DNA of 64,000 bases. Source: Sediminitomix flava (lineage in GTDB: Bacteria; Bacteroidota; Bacteroidia; Cytophagales; Flammeovirgaceae). The stretch lies in contig NZ_QGDO01000001.1 of the NCBI RefSeq assembly GCF_003149185.1, positions 434,001-498,000 of the forward strand, given 5' to 3'. Under the pieces are notes generated by a model. That model saw only the letters and a list, made by a program, of their open reading frames with translations. It was not told the DNA's origin and made no database searches. Both the position numbers and the translations under genes were made by a program. This document shows, one piece after another, positions 35,726-46,971 of the stretch (positions within the stretch are counted from its first letter, which is position 1; each line of letters starts with the position of its first letter).

Positions 35726-36484
35726 TTAGTTTAATCTGACAGTGACTCCCGATTGTTGGAGTTGCTTTTTTAAGTCAGGAATTAAGACTTCTCCATAATG
35801 GAAAATACTTGCAGCAAGTGCGGCATCTGCGCCATTATCTTTGAAGATTTCCTCAAAATGATCTGCATTTCCAGCACCACCAGAGGCGATCACAGGTATA
35901 TTTAAAGTTTTGGTAAGCTGAGATGTCAATTCTAAAGCAAATCCATTTTTTGTTCCGTCATGATCCATAGATGTTAGAAGGATTTCGCCAGCACCTCTCT
36001 CTTGCACCTCATTCGCCCACGGAATTGTACGAACTTCAGTAGCTTCTCTACCTCCTTTCACATGAACAATATGTTCTCCATTTACCCAACGAGTATCTAT
36101 AGCAACTACGACACATTGAGCACCAAATTCATTAGATAATTCATTGATGAGTTCTGGTCTTCTGATTGCCGAGGAATTGATAGATACTTTATCTGCACCA
36201 GCTTTTAAAAGTGCGTAGACATCTTCTTTTGAAGAAATTCCGCCACCCACAGTAAATGGAATATTAATCTTTTGAGCAACCTTTTTAACCAACTCTGTTA
36301 GTGTTTTTCGTTTCTCAACCGTTGCGGTGATATCCAAAAACACCAATTCATCTGCACCTTGTTGGCTATACTTCTCTGCAAGCTCTACAGGATCACCAGC
36401 CGAACGGAGATTCACAAAGTTGACTCCTTTTACAGTTTCTCCATCCTTTATATCCAAACAAGGAATAATTCTTTTTGTAAGCAT
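35726..36484 (-). CDS. hisF: Imidazole glycerol phosphate synthase, cyclase subunit
   Basis: 252 residues, TIM barrel. With HisH it forms imidazole glycerol phosphate and AICAR from PRFAR and ammonia. Seen: [12 protein letters not shown] with catalytic Asp11, VAIDTRW with Asp130, and phosphate-binding glycines PFTVGGGI (77-83) and VIASGGAG (about 207). Last gene in hisH-hisA-hisF, starting 19 bp after hisA, and followed by a terminator. Confidence 0.97.
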   Translation of the reverse strand: MLTKRIIPCLDIKDGETVKGVNFVNLRSAGDPVELAEKYSQQGADELVFLDITATVEKRKTLTELVKKVAQKINIPFTVGGGISSKEDVYALLKAGADKVSINSSAIRRPELINELSNEFGAQCVVVAIDTRWVNGEHIVHVKGGREATEVRTIPWANEVQERGAGEILLTSMDHDGTKNGFALELTSQLTKTLNIPVIASGGAGNADHFEEIFKDNGADAALAASIFHYGEVLIPDLKKQLQQSGVTVRLN

Positions 36485-36503
36485 AAGTTTTCGGATTAAA
36501 AAA

Positions 36504-37232
36504 TTAGCTATTTATTTTCTTAGCAAGCTGATCGATAGTCAATCTTCCCTCGTAGAATGCTTTCCCGACTACAACACCATAAATTCCAGCTTCATCCAAT
36601 GCAATAAGGTCTTCAATTCCACTCACACCACCACTAGCAATCAGTTCTAGGTCAGGAAATTCAGATTGGATTTCTTTGTAAAGATCAACAGATGTTCCTT
36701 GAAGCATTCCATCTTTGCTAATATCTGTACACAAAACAGAATTGACACCAAGCTTTTTATATGATCGGATAAACTCCGTCACTTCTAAATCTGAAGTTTC
36801 CATCCAACCATGAATAGCAATTTTACGGTCTTTCGCATCTGCTGCCAGAATAAATTTATCACTTCCAAATTTATTGAGCCAAGACTCAAATGTCGGACGA
36901 TCTTTAACGGCAATACTTCCACAAGTCAAGAAATGTGCGCCATGGTCAAAAGCTTTTTGTAAATCTTCTTCCGCTTGAATACCTCCACCAAAATCTACGA
37001 TCAGATTGGTATTGGCCGTAATTTCTTCTAATACTTTATGATTGGTTACTTTCTTGATTTTAGCTCCTTCAAGGTCAACTAAGTGAAGACGTTTGATACC
37101 TGCATCTTCAAATTGCTTGGCTAGGTCTAAAGGGCTTGCATCATAAACTTTCTTTGTCCCATAATCCCCTTGTGAAAGGCGAACACACTTGCCTTCTATT
37201 AAATCTATGGCTGGAATAACTTCTAATTTCAT
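36504..37232 (-). CDS. hisA: ProFAR isomerase
   Basis: 242 residues, TIM barrel paralog of HisF. It isomerises ProFAR to PRFAR, the substrate of HisHF. Seen: [19 protein letters not shown] with Asp10 and AADAKD with Asp132, the acid/base pair. Phosphate-binding loops IVDFGGGIQ and LIASGGVSG are in place. Lies between hisH (75 bp upstream) and hisF (19 bp downstream). Confidence 0.97.
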   Translation of the reverse strand: MKLEVIPAIDLIEGKCVRLSQGDYGTKKVYDASPLDLAKQFEDAGIKRLHLVDLEGAKIKKVTNHKVLEEITANTNLIVDFGGGIQAEEDLQKAFDHGAHFLTCGSIAVKDRPTFESWLNKFGSDKFILAADAKDRKIAIHGWMETSDLEVTEFIRSYKKLGVNSVLCTDISKDGMLQGTSVDLYKEIQSEFPDLELIASGGVSGIEDLIALDEAGIYGVVVGKAFYEGRLTIDQLAKKINS

Positions 37233-37307
37233 ATTGGAAACCGTACGTAATGAACTGAAAAATAAGTTTAAAGTATTGTTAGTTGATTGGAAACTGGCGC
37301 TTCCGAA

Positions 37308-37895
37308 TTAGCAATGATGAATGAAGTTCTCTAGTATTTTACTACCTACAGTACTGCTTTTTTCTGGGTGAAATTGTACTGCATGGAAATTGTCTTTAGA
37401 CAGAGAAGCACTGAAGTTTGTAGCGTAGTCTGTTTGAGCAATGGTATTATCTGACATTGCAGCATAAAAACTGTGTACAAAATAGACATAGCTATTTTCA
37501 TCCACATCTTTAAACAATGGACTTTTTAGGTCAAATACTCTATTCCACCCAATTTGAGGTACTTTCAAGTCAGAAGAAGGAAAACGTTTCACTTCTACAT
37601 CAAAAATACCCAGACATTCTGTATCTCTTTCTTCAGAGTGTTTACACAATAGCTGCAAACCTAAGCAAATCCCTAAAACAGGTTGCGTTAGCTCTTTAAT
37701 AACAGTATCAAGATTCTTTTCTTTAAGATACTTCATTGCAGAAGCAGCTTCTCCAACACCAGGAAAAATAACTTTATCAGCTGATTTCAACTCATCTGGA
37801 TCATCCGTTACAATTGGATCAATTCCCAAACGGTTCAAGGCATAAATCACTGACTGTACATTTCCTGCATTGTATTTTACAATAGCAACTTTCAT
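37308..37895 (-). CDS. hisH: Imidazole glycerol phosphate synthase, glutamine amidotransferase subunit
   Basis: 195 residues. Class I glutamine amidotransferase that feeds ammonia to HisF. The catalytic triad is visible: Cys77 in LGICLGLQLL, His176 and Glu178 in QFHPEKS; the oxyanion strand is FPGVGEAASAM. First gene of the hisHAF unit; a promoter at 37952-37959 and a hairpin-T6 leader precede it. Confidence 0.97.
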   Translation of the reverse strand: MKVAIVKYNAGNVQSVIYALNRLGIDPIVTDDPDELKSADKVIFPGVGEAASAMKYLKEKNLDTVIKELTQPVLGICLGLQLLCKHSEERDTECLGIFDVEVKRFPSSDLKVPQIGWNRVFDLKSPLFKDVDENSYVYFVHSFYAAMSDNTIAQTDYATNFSASLSKDNFHAVQFHPEKSSTVGSKILENFIHHC

Positions 37896-37914
37896 AAATG
37901 AATGATTAGAAATG

Positions 37915-37942
37915 AAAAAACCACGCTCATACCTGAGTGTGG
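37915..37942 (-). promoter_or_regulatory. Terminator-like hairpin in the hisHAF leader
   Basis: CCACGCTCA / TGAGTGTGG arms (37921-37929 and 37934-37942) give a 9-bp stem, with one A-C mismatch in the minus-strand RNA, and six T follow at 37920-37915. It is 20 bp before the hisH ATG and just after the predicted transcription start, so it could act as an attenuator or reinforce the end of upstream transcription. Confidence 0.5.
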
Positions 37943-37951
37943 GTAGCTACA

Positions 37952-37959
37952 CAAACTTA
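37952..37959 (-). promoter_or_regulatory. hisHAF -7 promoter box
   Basis: TAAGTTTG on the minus strand is a perfect TAnnTTTG. The region 19-22 bp upstream is T-rich without a clear TTG. Confidence 0.6.
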
Positions 37960-38005
37960 CAGAATAAGAAGATTATTTAAAAAAAATCCAATTCAATAAA
38001 ATAAT

Positions 38006-38050
38006 TAAGCACTTACACATTCTTTTTAAAGAAGAATACATAAGTGCTTA
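38006..38050 (-). terminator. NfeD-gene terminator
   Basis: A 10-bp stem TAAGCACTTA / TAAGTGCTTA, with further pairing ATTCTT / AAGAAT-like inside. The tail on the minus strand is AT-rich (ATTATTTTATTG). Begins 24 bp after the stop at 38074. Confidence 0.65.
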
Positions 38051-38073
38051 TCTATTTTCAAAAGTAATCAACT

Positions 38074-39411
38074 TTAATCTTTGATCTCTCTTACTTTCAG
38101 TGAAGTTCCTTCTTGAGAAATTACTTCAACACGAGTTCCTTTTTCTACATAAGTTCCTCTTGTATATGCATCATAAATTTCTCCATCAACTTCAATTTTA
38201 CCAGATGGTCTAAGTACCGTATCTGCAACTCCTATTCTACCGACCATTTCTTCATCATTGAAAGATGAAGTATAACCATCTGCTCTATCCATGGTTTCTG
38301 GCAAACCGACCTTCTTGATAATTGCTGAATCGCCTAAACGGGAAGCGCCATAGAAAAAGAGTGCTATGGTACCTAAAAGCCCGATACCAACTACCATTAG
38401 TGCTTCTTGTATTGAAGATGTATCCACGAAAGTAAAATCAAATGAATTATTATTTAACATGACAAGTACCATTCCTGTCAGACTCAAAAAGATTCCTGAA
38501 ATACCTGCTATTCCAAAACCAGGAATGACAAAGACCTCCAAGCCTATCAAAATAAGACCAATTAAGAAAATCATGATTTCCCAATTGGCTGCGAGTCCAT
38601 TCAGATAATAAGGAACAAAGTAAAGAATAGCTGCTATAAAAGATGCTGCTATTGGGAAGCCTACACCAGGAGTTTGTAACTCGAAATAGATTCCTCCTAA
38701 AATAATAAGAATCAAAATTCCACTTACAAATGGATTTAGGAATAATGAAATAGCTTTCTCTGTTTGAGAAAGTTCAAAGCGTTCTATTGTAATATTTTCA
38801 TTTCCTTGTCTTTCCAAGATTTCATCTATGCTACTGACCTTGGCATCACAAAATCCATTTTTCTTTGCTTCTTCAACAGAAAATGTCAAAACTTTCCCTT
38901 CTTCAGAAACACCTTCAACTACCAAATCTTGGTCCACCATAGCTTCTGCTATTTGAGGATTACGCCCTTTAGCCTCAGCTGTAGATCGCATCATCGATCG
39001 CATATAAGATTGGTATTTGTCTGGTGCTGCTTCACCTGTATTACCTGTCACAACTGTAGCAGCCCCAATACTTGATCCTGGTTCCATATAAATAGAGTCG
39101 CAAGCAATCGAAATCAGAGCTCCAGCAGATGCTGCATCATGATTGATAAAAACATAAACAGGTTTATCAAATTCTAGGATGGCAGAACGAATCAGATCGG
39201 CATCGGTAACTGCTCCACCATACGTATCCATATCAATGATCACAAACTCGTATTTGTCGTTTTCAGCTTCTTCCAAAGCCAAATCAACATATCTACTCAT
39301 TCTCGGATCAATTTCAGCCCTAATTTCCATCACTAATGCACTTTGAGCAAAAAGTGACATTGGAAGAATAAAGAGAGCGAAAAGAAATATTTTTGAAATT
39401 ACCTTATGCAT
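38074..39411 (-). CDS. NfeD family membrane serine protease-like protein
   Basis: 445 residues. Order: signal peptide or first helix (1-23), ClpP-like serine protease domain (25-200), four to five membrane helices (about 225-355), and an OB-fold NfeD domain at the C-terminus (about 375-445). Catalytic Ser95 is in HDAASAGALIS, and the general-base Lys132 is likely in APDKYQSYMRSMM. The full-length NfeD1b-type protein is linked to membrane quality control with stomatin-like proteases. No stomatin partner is next to it, though in many bacteria one is adjacent. Confidence 0.93.
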   Translation of the reverse strand: MHKVISKIFLFALFILPMSLFAQSALVMEIRAEIDPRMSRYVDLALEEAENDKYEFVIIDMDTYGGAVTDADLIRSAILEFDKPVYVFINHDAASAGALISIACDSIYMEPGSSIGAATVVTGNTGEAAPDKYQSYMRSMMRSTAEAKGRNPQIAEAMVDQDLVVEGVSEEGKVLTFSVEEAKKNGFCDAKVSSIDEILERQGNENITIERFELSQTEKAISLFLNPFVSGILILIILGGIYFELQTPGVGFPIAASFIAAILYFVPYYLNGLAANWEIMIFLIGLILIGLEVFVIPGFGIAGISGIFLSLTGMVLVMLNNNSFDFTFVDTSSIQEALMVVGIGLLGTIALFFYGASRLGDSAIIKKVGLPETMDRADGYTSSFNDEEMVGRIGVADTVLRPSGKIEVDGEIYDAYTRGTYVEKGTRVEVISQEGTSLKVREIKD

Positions 39412-39604
39412 AAATCTATGTATTTAGTGTCTAGTCTATTTTATAACAAATAAAAAGTCTTTTTGTGGTCAATTAAAAAATGTAGTTGAATCTCAATTTG
39501 AATATACGATTTAAAATGAAAAAAGTGTTCGTTGATAAAGCTTTCAAAGAACGAATGATAGTTTTATTAACTTTACCTTTAATAGATAACGAAGACTTAG
39601 ATAA

Positions 39605-40699
39605 ATGAATATTTTATTCCAAAACCAAAAAATTGATCAAAATACGATTCTAAATAAAGATTGGGATCAACAACTCCCCTCTTTTTTAAATAGCGCTCTT
39701 GAATTTTGCCATGATTGGTATAATGGAAAAAAAGAATTCACCTTACACACTTCTGGTTCTACAGGTACACCAAAGCCAATTCAACTCAAAAGAGAACAGT
39801 TAGAAATTTCTGCCACAAATACCGTAAATGTACTCAACCTACAGGCCACTGATCATGCATTATTATGTATGAATACTGATTTTGTGGCTGGAAAAATGAT
39901 GCTGGTTAGAGCAATGGTTGCAGATATGGATATCACTATTGTTCAACCTACTAAAAATCCTTTTGAGAATCTTTCTGAAGCTATTCATTTTGATTTTACG
40001 GCAATGATTCCTATGCAAATAGAAGCTTGCCTGAATGACTCTAAAGCCAGTAAAGCTCTAAATCAGATGAAAGCGATTCTGATTGGAGGAGCACCTCTTA
40101 CTTATGCTCAAATAGAATTATGTAATGAAAAGCTGACTGCTCCTACTTTCCTAACTTACGGAATGACTGAAACAGTTTCGCATATTGCATTAAAAGTTAT
40201 CAATGGTGAGGATATTAAGGAAGACTTCAAAGTTTTTGATGATGTAGAAATTGGAGTTGATGAAAGAGAATGCCTTCACATAAAAGCTCCCGTTACTTTA
40301 GATCAAAAAATTCAAACCAACGATATTGTAAAACTGACTTCTGATAAATCTTTCATTTGGTTAGGCAGAGCTGACAACATCGTGAACTCTGGAGGAATCA
40401 AAATTCAGATAGAGGAAGTAGAAAAAGAAATGGCTGTCATTTTATTTGACCTCGATATTCCGAATCCATTTTTTATTACTGCAATAGAAGATGAAGTGTT
40501 AGGAGAGAAAATAATAGGTCTGATTGAAGAAGGAGATCGGGAAATTCATTCAGATCAGCTTTTGGAAAAGCTAAAAACTCGCCTTCCAAAATATCATGCT
40601 CCAAAAGAATTATACCTTGTTTCAGCATTTGAACGAACACCGACTCATAAAATCCAAAGAAAACAAACGGTAGATAAACTAATAAAGCCTTCCAACTAA
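39605..40699 (+). CDS. menE: o-Succinylbenzoate-CoA ligase (MenE-like)
   Basis: 364 residues, a short acyl-adenylate enzyme as is usual in Bacteroidota. It activates o-succinylbenzoate with ATP and CoA in menaquinone synthesis. Seen: phosphate loop LHTSGSTGTPKPI (47-59), TYGMTET (184-190), LGRADNIVNSGGIKI (253-267), and a C-terminal PTHKIQRKQ with the catalytic lysine. The N-terminus is truncated relative to long acyl-CoA synthetases. No other men genes are adjacent. The exact substrate is inferred from length and family. Confidence 0.85.
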   Translation: MNILFQNQKIDQNTILNKDWDQQLPSFLNSALEFCHDWYNGKKEFTLHTSGSTGTPKPIQLKREQLEISATNTVNVLNLQATDHALLCMNTDFVAGKMMLVRAMVADMDITIVQPTKNPFENLSEAIHFDFTAMIPMQIEACLNDSKASKALNQMKAILIGGAPLTYAQIELCNEKLTAPTFLTYGMTETVSHIALKVINGEDIKEDFKVFDDVEIGVDERECLHIKAPVTLDQKIQTNDIVKLTSDKSFIWLGRADNIVNSGGIKIQIEEVEKEMAVILFDLDIPNPFFITAIEDEVLGEKIIGLIEEGDREIHSDQLLEKLKTRLPKYHAPKELYLVSAFERTPTHKIQRKQTVDKLIKPSN

Positions 40700-40709
40700 T
40701 GGAAGGCTT
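40685..40709. terminator. Shared terminator of menE and thx
   Basis: A 10-bp stem (AAGCCTTCCA / TGGAAGGCTT) overlapping the menE stop codon. Plus-strand tail CATTTTC; on the minus strand the tail is A/T-mixed. Confidence 0.7.
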
Positions 40710-40751
40710 CATTTTCTAATTTCAAAAGTTAATAATTGATTAAGTAAATAG

Positions 40752-40898
40752 TTAAGCCATTACTAGCGCTTCTTGTTCGCGCTCTTTTTGAGTTTTTACA
40801 GGTTTAGCTAAATGGTTTCTTGGTTTTTGTGGTCTTCTCGCACCGAAAGAGCCCTTTTTAATCTTGCCTCGTTTAGTTTTTTTGTCTCCTTTTCCCAT
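40752..40898 (-). CDS. thx: Small ribosomal subunit protein bTHX with C-terminal extension
   Basis: 48 residues, ATG at 40898. The N-terminus MGKGDKKTKRGKIKKGSFG with following ARRP matches ribosomal protein THX (about 26-30 residues in Thermus), which sits in a cavity at the top of the 30S head. The core is followed by about 20 extra residues, QKPRNHLAKPVKTQKEREQE then ALVMA, longer than the Thermus form. Very basic, no start in doubt. Too short for most ORF lists. Divergent from pyrF. Confidence 0.88.
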   Translation of the reverse strand: MGKGDKKTKRGKIKKGSFGARRPQKPRNHLAKPVKTQKEREQEALVMA

Positions 40899-41079
40899 AA
40901 ATCAGAAAAATTTTAAGTAAAACAACGATTAAGAAAAAATTGATTTAGTTCGAATCAATTCATATTTAATTAATATAATAAATTCATTTATAGGCTACAA
41001 GGCCAAGTAATAATCTAAATGCATTAATATGTTTGAAAACGATTGCTTATTTCTCCTTTTTCTACAACTCTGAAATTGC

Positions 41080-41087
41080 TAATTTTG
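41080..41087 (+). promoter_or_regulatory. pyrF -7 promoter box
   Basis: TAATTTTG is an exact TAnnTTTG. The leader before the ATG at 41116 is about 22 nt. No TTG lies at the ideal distance. Confidence 0.65.
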
Positions 41088-41115
41088 CAGAACTCAATTT
41101 TACAAAAAGAGAAAG

Positions 41116-41931
41116 ATGAATAAAGCAGCGCTATTCGAGCAAATTCAAAAGAAAAAATCATTTTTGTGTGTTGGTTTGGATACTGATCCTTCAAAAATCC
41201 CTGCACATTTATTAGATACAGAAGATCCGATCTTCGAATTCAACAAAGCTATCATCGATGCTACCAAAGATTATTGTGTGGCTTATAAGCCGAATATCGC
41301 TTTCTATGAAGCTCTTGGCGTAAAAGGATGGGAAAGCCTTCAAAAGACTTTAGACTACATTCCTTCTGAGATTTTCACGATTGCCGATGCAAAACGTGGG
41401 GATATCGGAAATACTTCAAAAATGTATGCGAAAGCTTTCTTCGAATCTATGAATTTCGATTCGATTACTGTTGCTCCTTACATGGGTGAAGATTCTGTTA
41501 CTCCTTTCTTAGAGTTTGATAATAAATGGGTAATTCTTCTTGCTGCTACCTCAAACAAAGGTGGACTAGACTTCCAATATCAGAAAATTGAAAACGGTCA
41601 GATGGTTTTTGAGAAGGTATTGGAGAAAAGTCTGGAATGGGGAAATGAAAAAAACCTAATGTACGTTGTTGGAGCTACTCGTGCTGATTTCTTGGAAAAA
41701 GTAAGAAAGATTGTTCCTAACAGTTTCTTACTTGTGCCTGGTGTTGGTGCTCAAGGAGGAAGTTTAGAAGAAGTTGCAAAGTATGGTATGAATGATACTT
41801 GTGGCTTGCTTGTAAACTCTTCAAGAGGAATTATTTATGCTTCAAATAGTGAAGATTTTGCTGAAGTAGCAAGTGCTGAAGCTAAGAAATTGCAAGAACA
41901 GATGGCTGTAATGCTAGAAAAATATAGCTAA
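41116..41931 (+). CDS. pyrF: Orotidine 5'-phosphate decarboxylase
   Basis: 271 residues, the long type-2 PyrF. It decarboxylates OMP to UMP. The catalytic segment [12 protein letters not shown] gives Asp91, Lys93 and Asp96 of the D-K-D set. Also [14 protein letters not shown] at the N-terminus and [11 protein letters not shown] (phosphate loop) near residue 215. A single-gene unit with its own promoter and a strong terminator. Confidence 0.96.
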   Translation: MNKAALFEQIQKKKSFLCVGLDTDPSKIPAHLLDTEDPIFEFNKAIIDATKDYCVAYKPNIAFYEALGVKGWESLQKTLDYIPSEIFTIADAKRGDIGNTSKMYAKAFFESMNFDSITVAPYMGEDSVTPFLEFDNKWVILLAATSNKGGLDFQYQKIENGQMVFEKVLEKSLEWGNEKNLMYVVGATRADFLEKVRKIVPNSFLLVPGVGAQGGSLEEVAKYGMNDTCGLLVNSSRGIIYASNSEDFAEVASAEAKKLQEQMAVMLEKYS

Positions 41932-41954
41932 GAATAGATTTCATATTCTTTTTT

Positions 41955-41992
41955 AAAAAACACCTTTTTCGCTTCAAGAAAAGGTGTTTTTT
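41955..41992 (+). terminator. pyrF terminator
   Basis: AAAAAACACCTTTT pairs with AAAAGGTGTTTTTT (41955-41968 with 41979-41992), and more T follow. Confidence 0.93.
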
Positions 41993-42078
41993 ATTTTATA
42001 TCAACCGAACTTACATCAACTTGGGAATTGGGAACTTAGATTGTAGTTTTCATTAAAACATCCGCTGATTATTTTCCC

Positions 42079-42669
42079 ATGTCACAAAGAACTGCTTTCT
42101 CACTATTCCTCTTCGTATTAATTCCTTTAGTTTCTTTTGCCCAACATCATGAAGAAACTAAAACAGCATCTCACTCATCACATACAGGTACACACACTCA
42201 TGGAAGACATCAGTTTGGTGTAACAATAGGGCAAACACATATTCCTGATGGACTAGACTTTGGCTTTAATTTGGTGGATATCGACAAAGATGTGTTTGTT
42301 ACTACTCTTGGGTTGAATTACTTCTATCTTCTCCCTAAAAATTTTGGTATTGGTATCATTGCAGATATCGAGTTAGAAAAATACTTCATCGACCTCCCTG
42401 AAAGAGAATTACTAAGGGAAAATGTTTTCATTATTGCTGCAATTGCATCATACAATATTGTGGGAAGTGGTGTATTTATACGCTTTGGTCCTGGTATTGA
42501 GATCGAAAAAAATGAAAATTTCGGATTACTAAAATTTGAAGCCGAATGGGAATTTATAAAAGGGGATAATTGGGGTATTGCCCCTTTCGTTGCATACGAT
42601 GTAAAGAAAGAATACAATACTTGGGAAGCCGGACTTAGTTTTATCCGCTTTTTTGGAAAATCAAATTAG
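42079..42669 (+). CDS. His-rich exported small beta-barrel protein
   Basis: 196 residues. Signal peptide MSQRTAFSLFLFVLIPLVSFA-Q, then a His/Thr/Ser-rich stretch (residues 23-44, HHEETKTASHSSHTG and THTHGRH) followed by alternating strands to a terminal aromatic (GLSFIRFFGKSN), which looks like a small OmpA/OmpW-type barrel. The His segment suggests metal binding at the periplasmic N-terminus. It is flanked by pyrF and GH97, neither clearly linked. Function unknown. Confidence 0.7.
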   Translation: MSQRTAFSLFLFVLIPLVSFAQHHEETKTASHSSHTGTHTHGRHQFGVTIGQTHIPDGLDFGFNLVDIDKDVFVTTLGLNYFYLLPKNFGIGIIADIELEKYFIDLPERELLRENVFIIAAIASYNIVGSGVFIRFGPGIEIEKNENFGLLKFEAEWEFIKGDNWGIAPFVAYDVKKEYNTWEAGLSFIRFFGKSN

Positions 42670-42682
42670 TCTCAAAAAAGTT

Positions 42683-42711
42683 AGACCCATCCTAAAAATT
42701 AGGACAGGTCT
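42683..42711 (+). terminator. Possible terminator after the His-rich barrel gene
   Basis: AGACC and TCCTAA arms pair with TTAGGA and GGTCT, with a CA/CA internal loop. The tail (CTTTCATATTTACTTT) is only moderately T-rich. Confidence 0.5.
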
Positions 42712-42826
42712 CTTTCATATTTACTTTCTCAAAACAAACAGAATAGTTAAGGAGACATCATAGTTATGGATATCAGACAAAATTAGGAATGCCTCCTTGT
42801 TAGTTATAATCGCTAGTATGTTGTAT

Positions 42827-44974
<2,148 letters not shown>

Positions 44975-45182
44975 TCATTTTTGTTGATGCAAATATGTGT
45001 GTTCAATACACCAGAAAAAAGACTTAGTAGCTCAAAAGTAGACAACCAAAAAACATAAACACCTAATAATCAATTCATTTAATGATTTATTTGTAATGTA
45101 AAAAGTAGATCTCATTTCATGAGAAAAGCATAATAAATATACTTTTCATGCATAAAAACTAGTCTCATATACTATGAAATGT

Positions 45183-45224
45183 AAAAAAGAGTAATCAAAT
45201 ACTCTGATTTAATTACTCTTTTTT
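45183..45224 (-). terminator. Terminator of the gene at 45244
   Basis: A 13-bp stem (AAAAAAGAGTAAT / ATTACTCTTTTTT); on the minus strand T follow after the hairpin. Begins 20 bp after the stop. Confidence 0.85.
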
Positions 45225-45243
45225 ACTTTCAGATATTATCTGC

Positions 45244-46716
45244 TTAGAAGAAACTGTAAGTTAATTTTATGCTACATGATAAATTCCCCCCTTTACTTCC
45301 ATAAGTATAAGAAGAATTAGAAATAGAGGTAACTGTATTTACCGGATGATTAAAGTCAATTGGAATATAATTCTCGGAATCCATCCATTGATAATCAGCT
45401 ACTGAAATCACACTTAATTTCAACTCTGGACTTAAAAAGTAATTAAAGTTAGCAAATATCCGAGCTTGTACTCCTTCTTCATTAAAATCTAGTCTATTTT
45501 TTTCATCTAACTCACTACTTGGAATAAACTTTATATAGTCTGCACTATATCCAAGTTCAAAATAAGCCCTTAGATTAGGATAATAAGCGTATTTTTGAGC
45601 AAAATGGAGTGAAATATTGGGTTGGGTTATTTGACTATAATTATCTCCATCAAAAGTAAAATATTCTTTCTTTCCATTAAGAATGGAACCTCGAATTTTG
45701 GCTTCGATAATATTTTGCCAATTAAGATTTATTGGATGCTCATAAGTAACTTCAGCCCCGAAATTCAATAATAAATAATTTGCTTTTAGAGTATATGGAG
45801 GGCCGTCATATCTGCCTGCTTGGTATTCCTCTTGATAATTGTAACCAGGAGTCACAAATAAGGCATATCCAAGTCCATTTTTTCTTACTGGTAAATTCCC
45901 ATAAGACCACATATCCTTTAGAATATAGTAATATTTCATTGTATCATTTTTTGAAATATCTTTTGATTCTAAAAAAGAGTCTATTATCTCTAGTTCATCT
46001 AATTCATTTTTTCTATGGTTTAGAAGTCTTTTATTCTTTAATCCTGTCAAAAGTGTTGCGAACTCTTGTACATGATTTTCCCCAAAATTGCTAGAAACCC
46101 CAACTTCAGATAAAGCTTTAAGAATAAAGGCTGCATGACTCACATCTTGTATTTGTTCTATTCTCCCTTTTCCAATTTTCAAAGGAATATAAATGTAAGT
46201 ATTAACTTTTCGAATGAAATTTTCATCTTCACTACCTCCATAAATCCACAAATTATCATATATATTTATGTTTGAAGTAAAGTTCAGTTCATAGAATGTT
46301 TTGGCATTTAGAAAAAATCTATTGACTAAATAGAGATTGAAATCTGCATTATACAATCGATCTTTATTTATCGACTCCTCAAAATTGCCTTCACTATACT
46401 CCCATTTATTATTTAAAAAATCTAATTTTTGGTTGAAAAAAATATCAAGTTGTTGCTGTCTAGAAGATGTATTATGGGAATAGCTGTACTTTGTTTTGTT
46501 ATCTAATGTAAAACGTCTTAGAGAAAACTCAGTATAGTCCTCACTATCATACTTTTTCAAGTAGCGATTATTAAAGTCAATTTCAGTATCCAACGTCCTT
46601 CGTTTCAAGTTAGGATACTGATAATCTGAAAGTTTGAGATTACTCTCTTGAGCAAGAATCACTTCTGAAAGTACTAAGGAAAGAATAATAGTGCCAAGTA
46701 AAGTTTTAAGGTTCAT
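45244..46716 (-). CDS. Outer-membrane beta-barrel-like protein of unknown function
   Basis: 490 residues from the ATG at 46716. The frame extends to a TTG at 46749, but MNLKTLLGTIILSLVLSEVILA-Q is a normal signal peptide. The rest alternates polar and hydrophobic residues in strands with long loops and ends in a typical barrel strand (CSIKLTYSFF). It contains a helical stretch at about 230-290 (HVQEFATLLTGLKNKRLL). No family was recognised. Two 11-bp direct repeats 21 bp apart lie upstream (46829-46860). Confidence 0.75.
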   Translation of the reverse strand: MNLKTLLGTIILSLVLSEVILAQESNLKLSDYQYPNLKRRTLDTEIDFNNRYLKKYDSEDYTEFSLRRFTLDNKTKYSYSHNTSSRQQQLDIFFNQKLDFLNNKWEYSEGNFEESINKDRLYNADFNLYLVNRFFLNAKTFYELNFTSNINIYDNLWIYGGSEDENFIRKVNTYIYIPLKIGKGRIEQIQDVSHAAFILKALSEVGVSSNFGENHVQEFATLLTGLKNKRLLNHRKNELDELEIIDSFLESKDISKNDTMKYYYILKDMWSYGNLPVRKNGLGYALFVTPGYNYQEEYQAGRYDGPPYTLKANYLLLNFGAEVTYEHPINLNWQNIIEAKIRGSILNGKKEYFTFDGDNYSQITQPNISLHFAQKYAYYPNLRAYFELGYSADYIKFIPSSELDEKNRLDFNEEGVQARIFANFNYFLSPELKLSVISVADYQWMDSENYIPIDFNHPVNTVTSISNSSYTYGSKGGNLSCSIKLTYSFF

Positions 46717-46828
46717 TTCGATGAAAAATGTTAAGTAAAAAAAGAACAAATAGAATTGGGTTCGAACTTGAAATGAAACTATATAAATGATTGATATATA
46801 AACTTACTGATTAAGATTCTAAAAGAAT

Positions 46829-46860
46829 ATTTAACTTAAAAAACTTACTATTTAACTTAA
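46829..46860 (-). repeat. Two 11-bp direct repeats, 21 bp apart, upstream of the barrel-like gene
   Basis: ATTTAACTTAA occurs at 46829-46839 and 46850-46860. Centre-to-centre distance is 21 bp, two DNA turns, as in LytTR-type or other tandem response-regulator sites. They lie 113-144 bp upstream of the ATG. Confidence 0.5.
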
Positions 46861-46901
46861 GTTTAAACTTATCTTTGAAGTATTTAAGGTTTATAAAATA
46901 G

Positions 46902-46947
46902 AAATCCTCTCTCAAAATCAGCTAATTACTGAATTGAGAGAGGATTT
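46902..46947 (-). terminator. leuS terminator
   Basis: A 14-bp perfect stem (AAATCCTCTCTCAA / TTGAGAGAGGATTT), 25 bp after the leuS stop; the tail is T-rich. Confidence 0.85.
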
Positions 46948-46971
46948 ATTTTATATTAAAAACGAAGATTA

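Noticed and set aside
40476-40712. Minus-strand frame at the end of menE
   Set aside because: Shadow of menE and its terminator.
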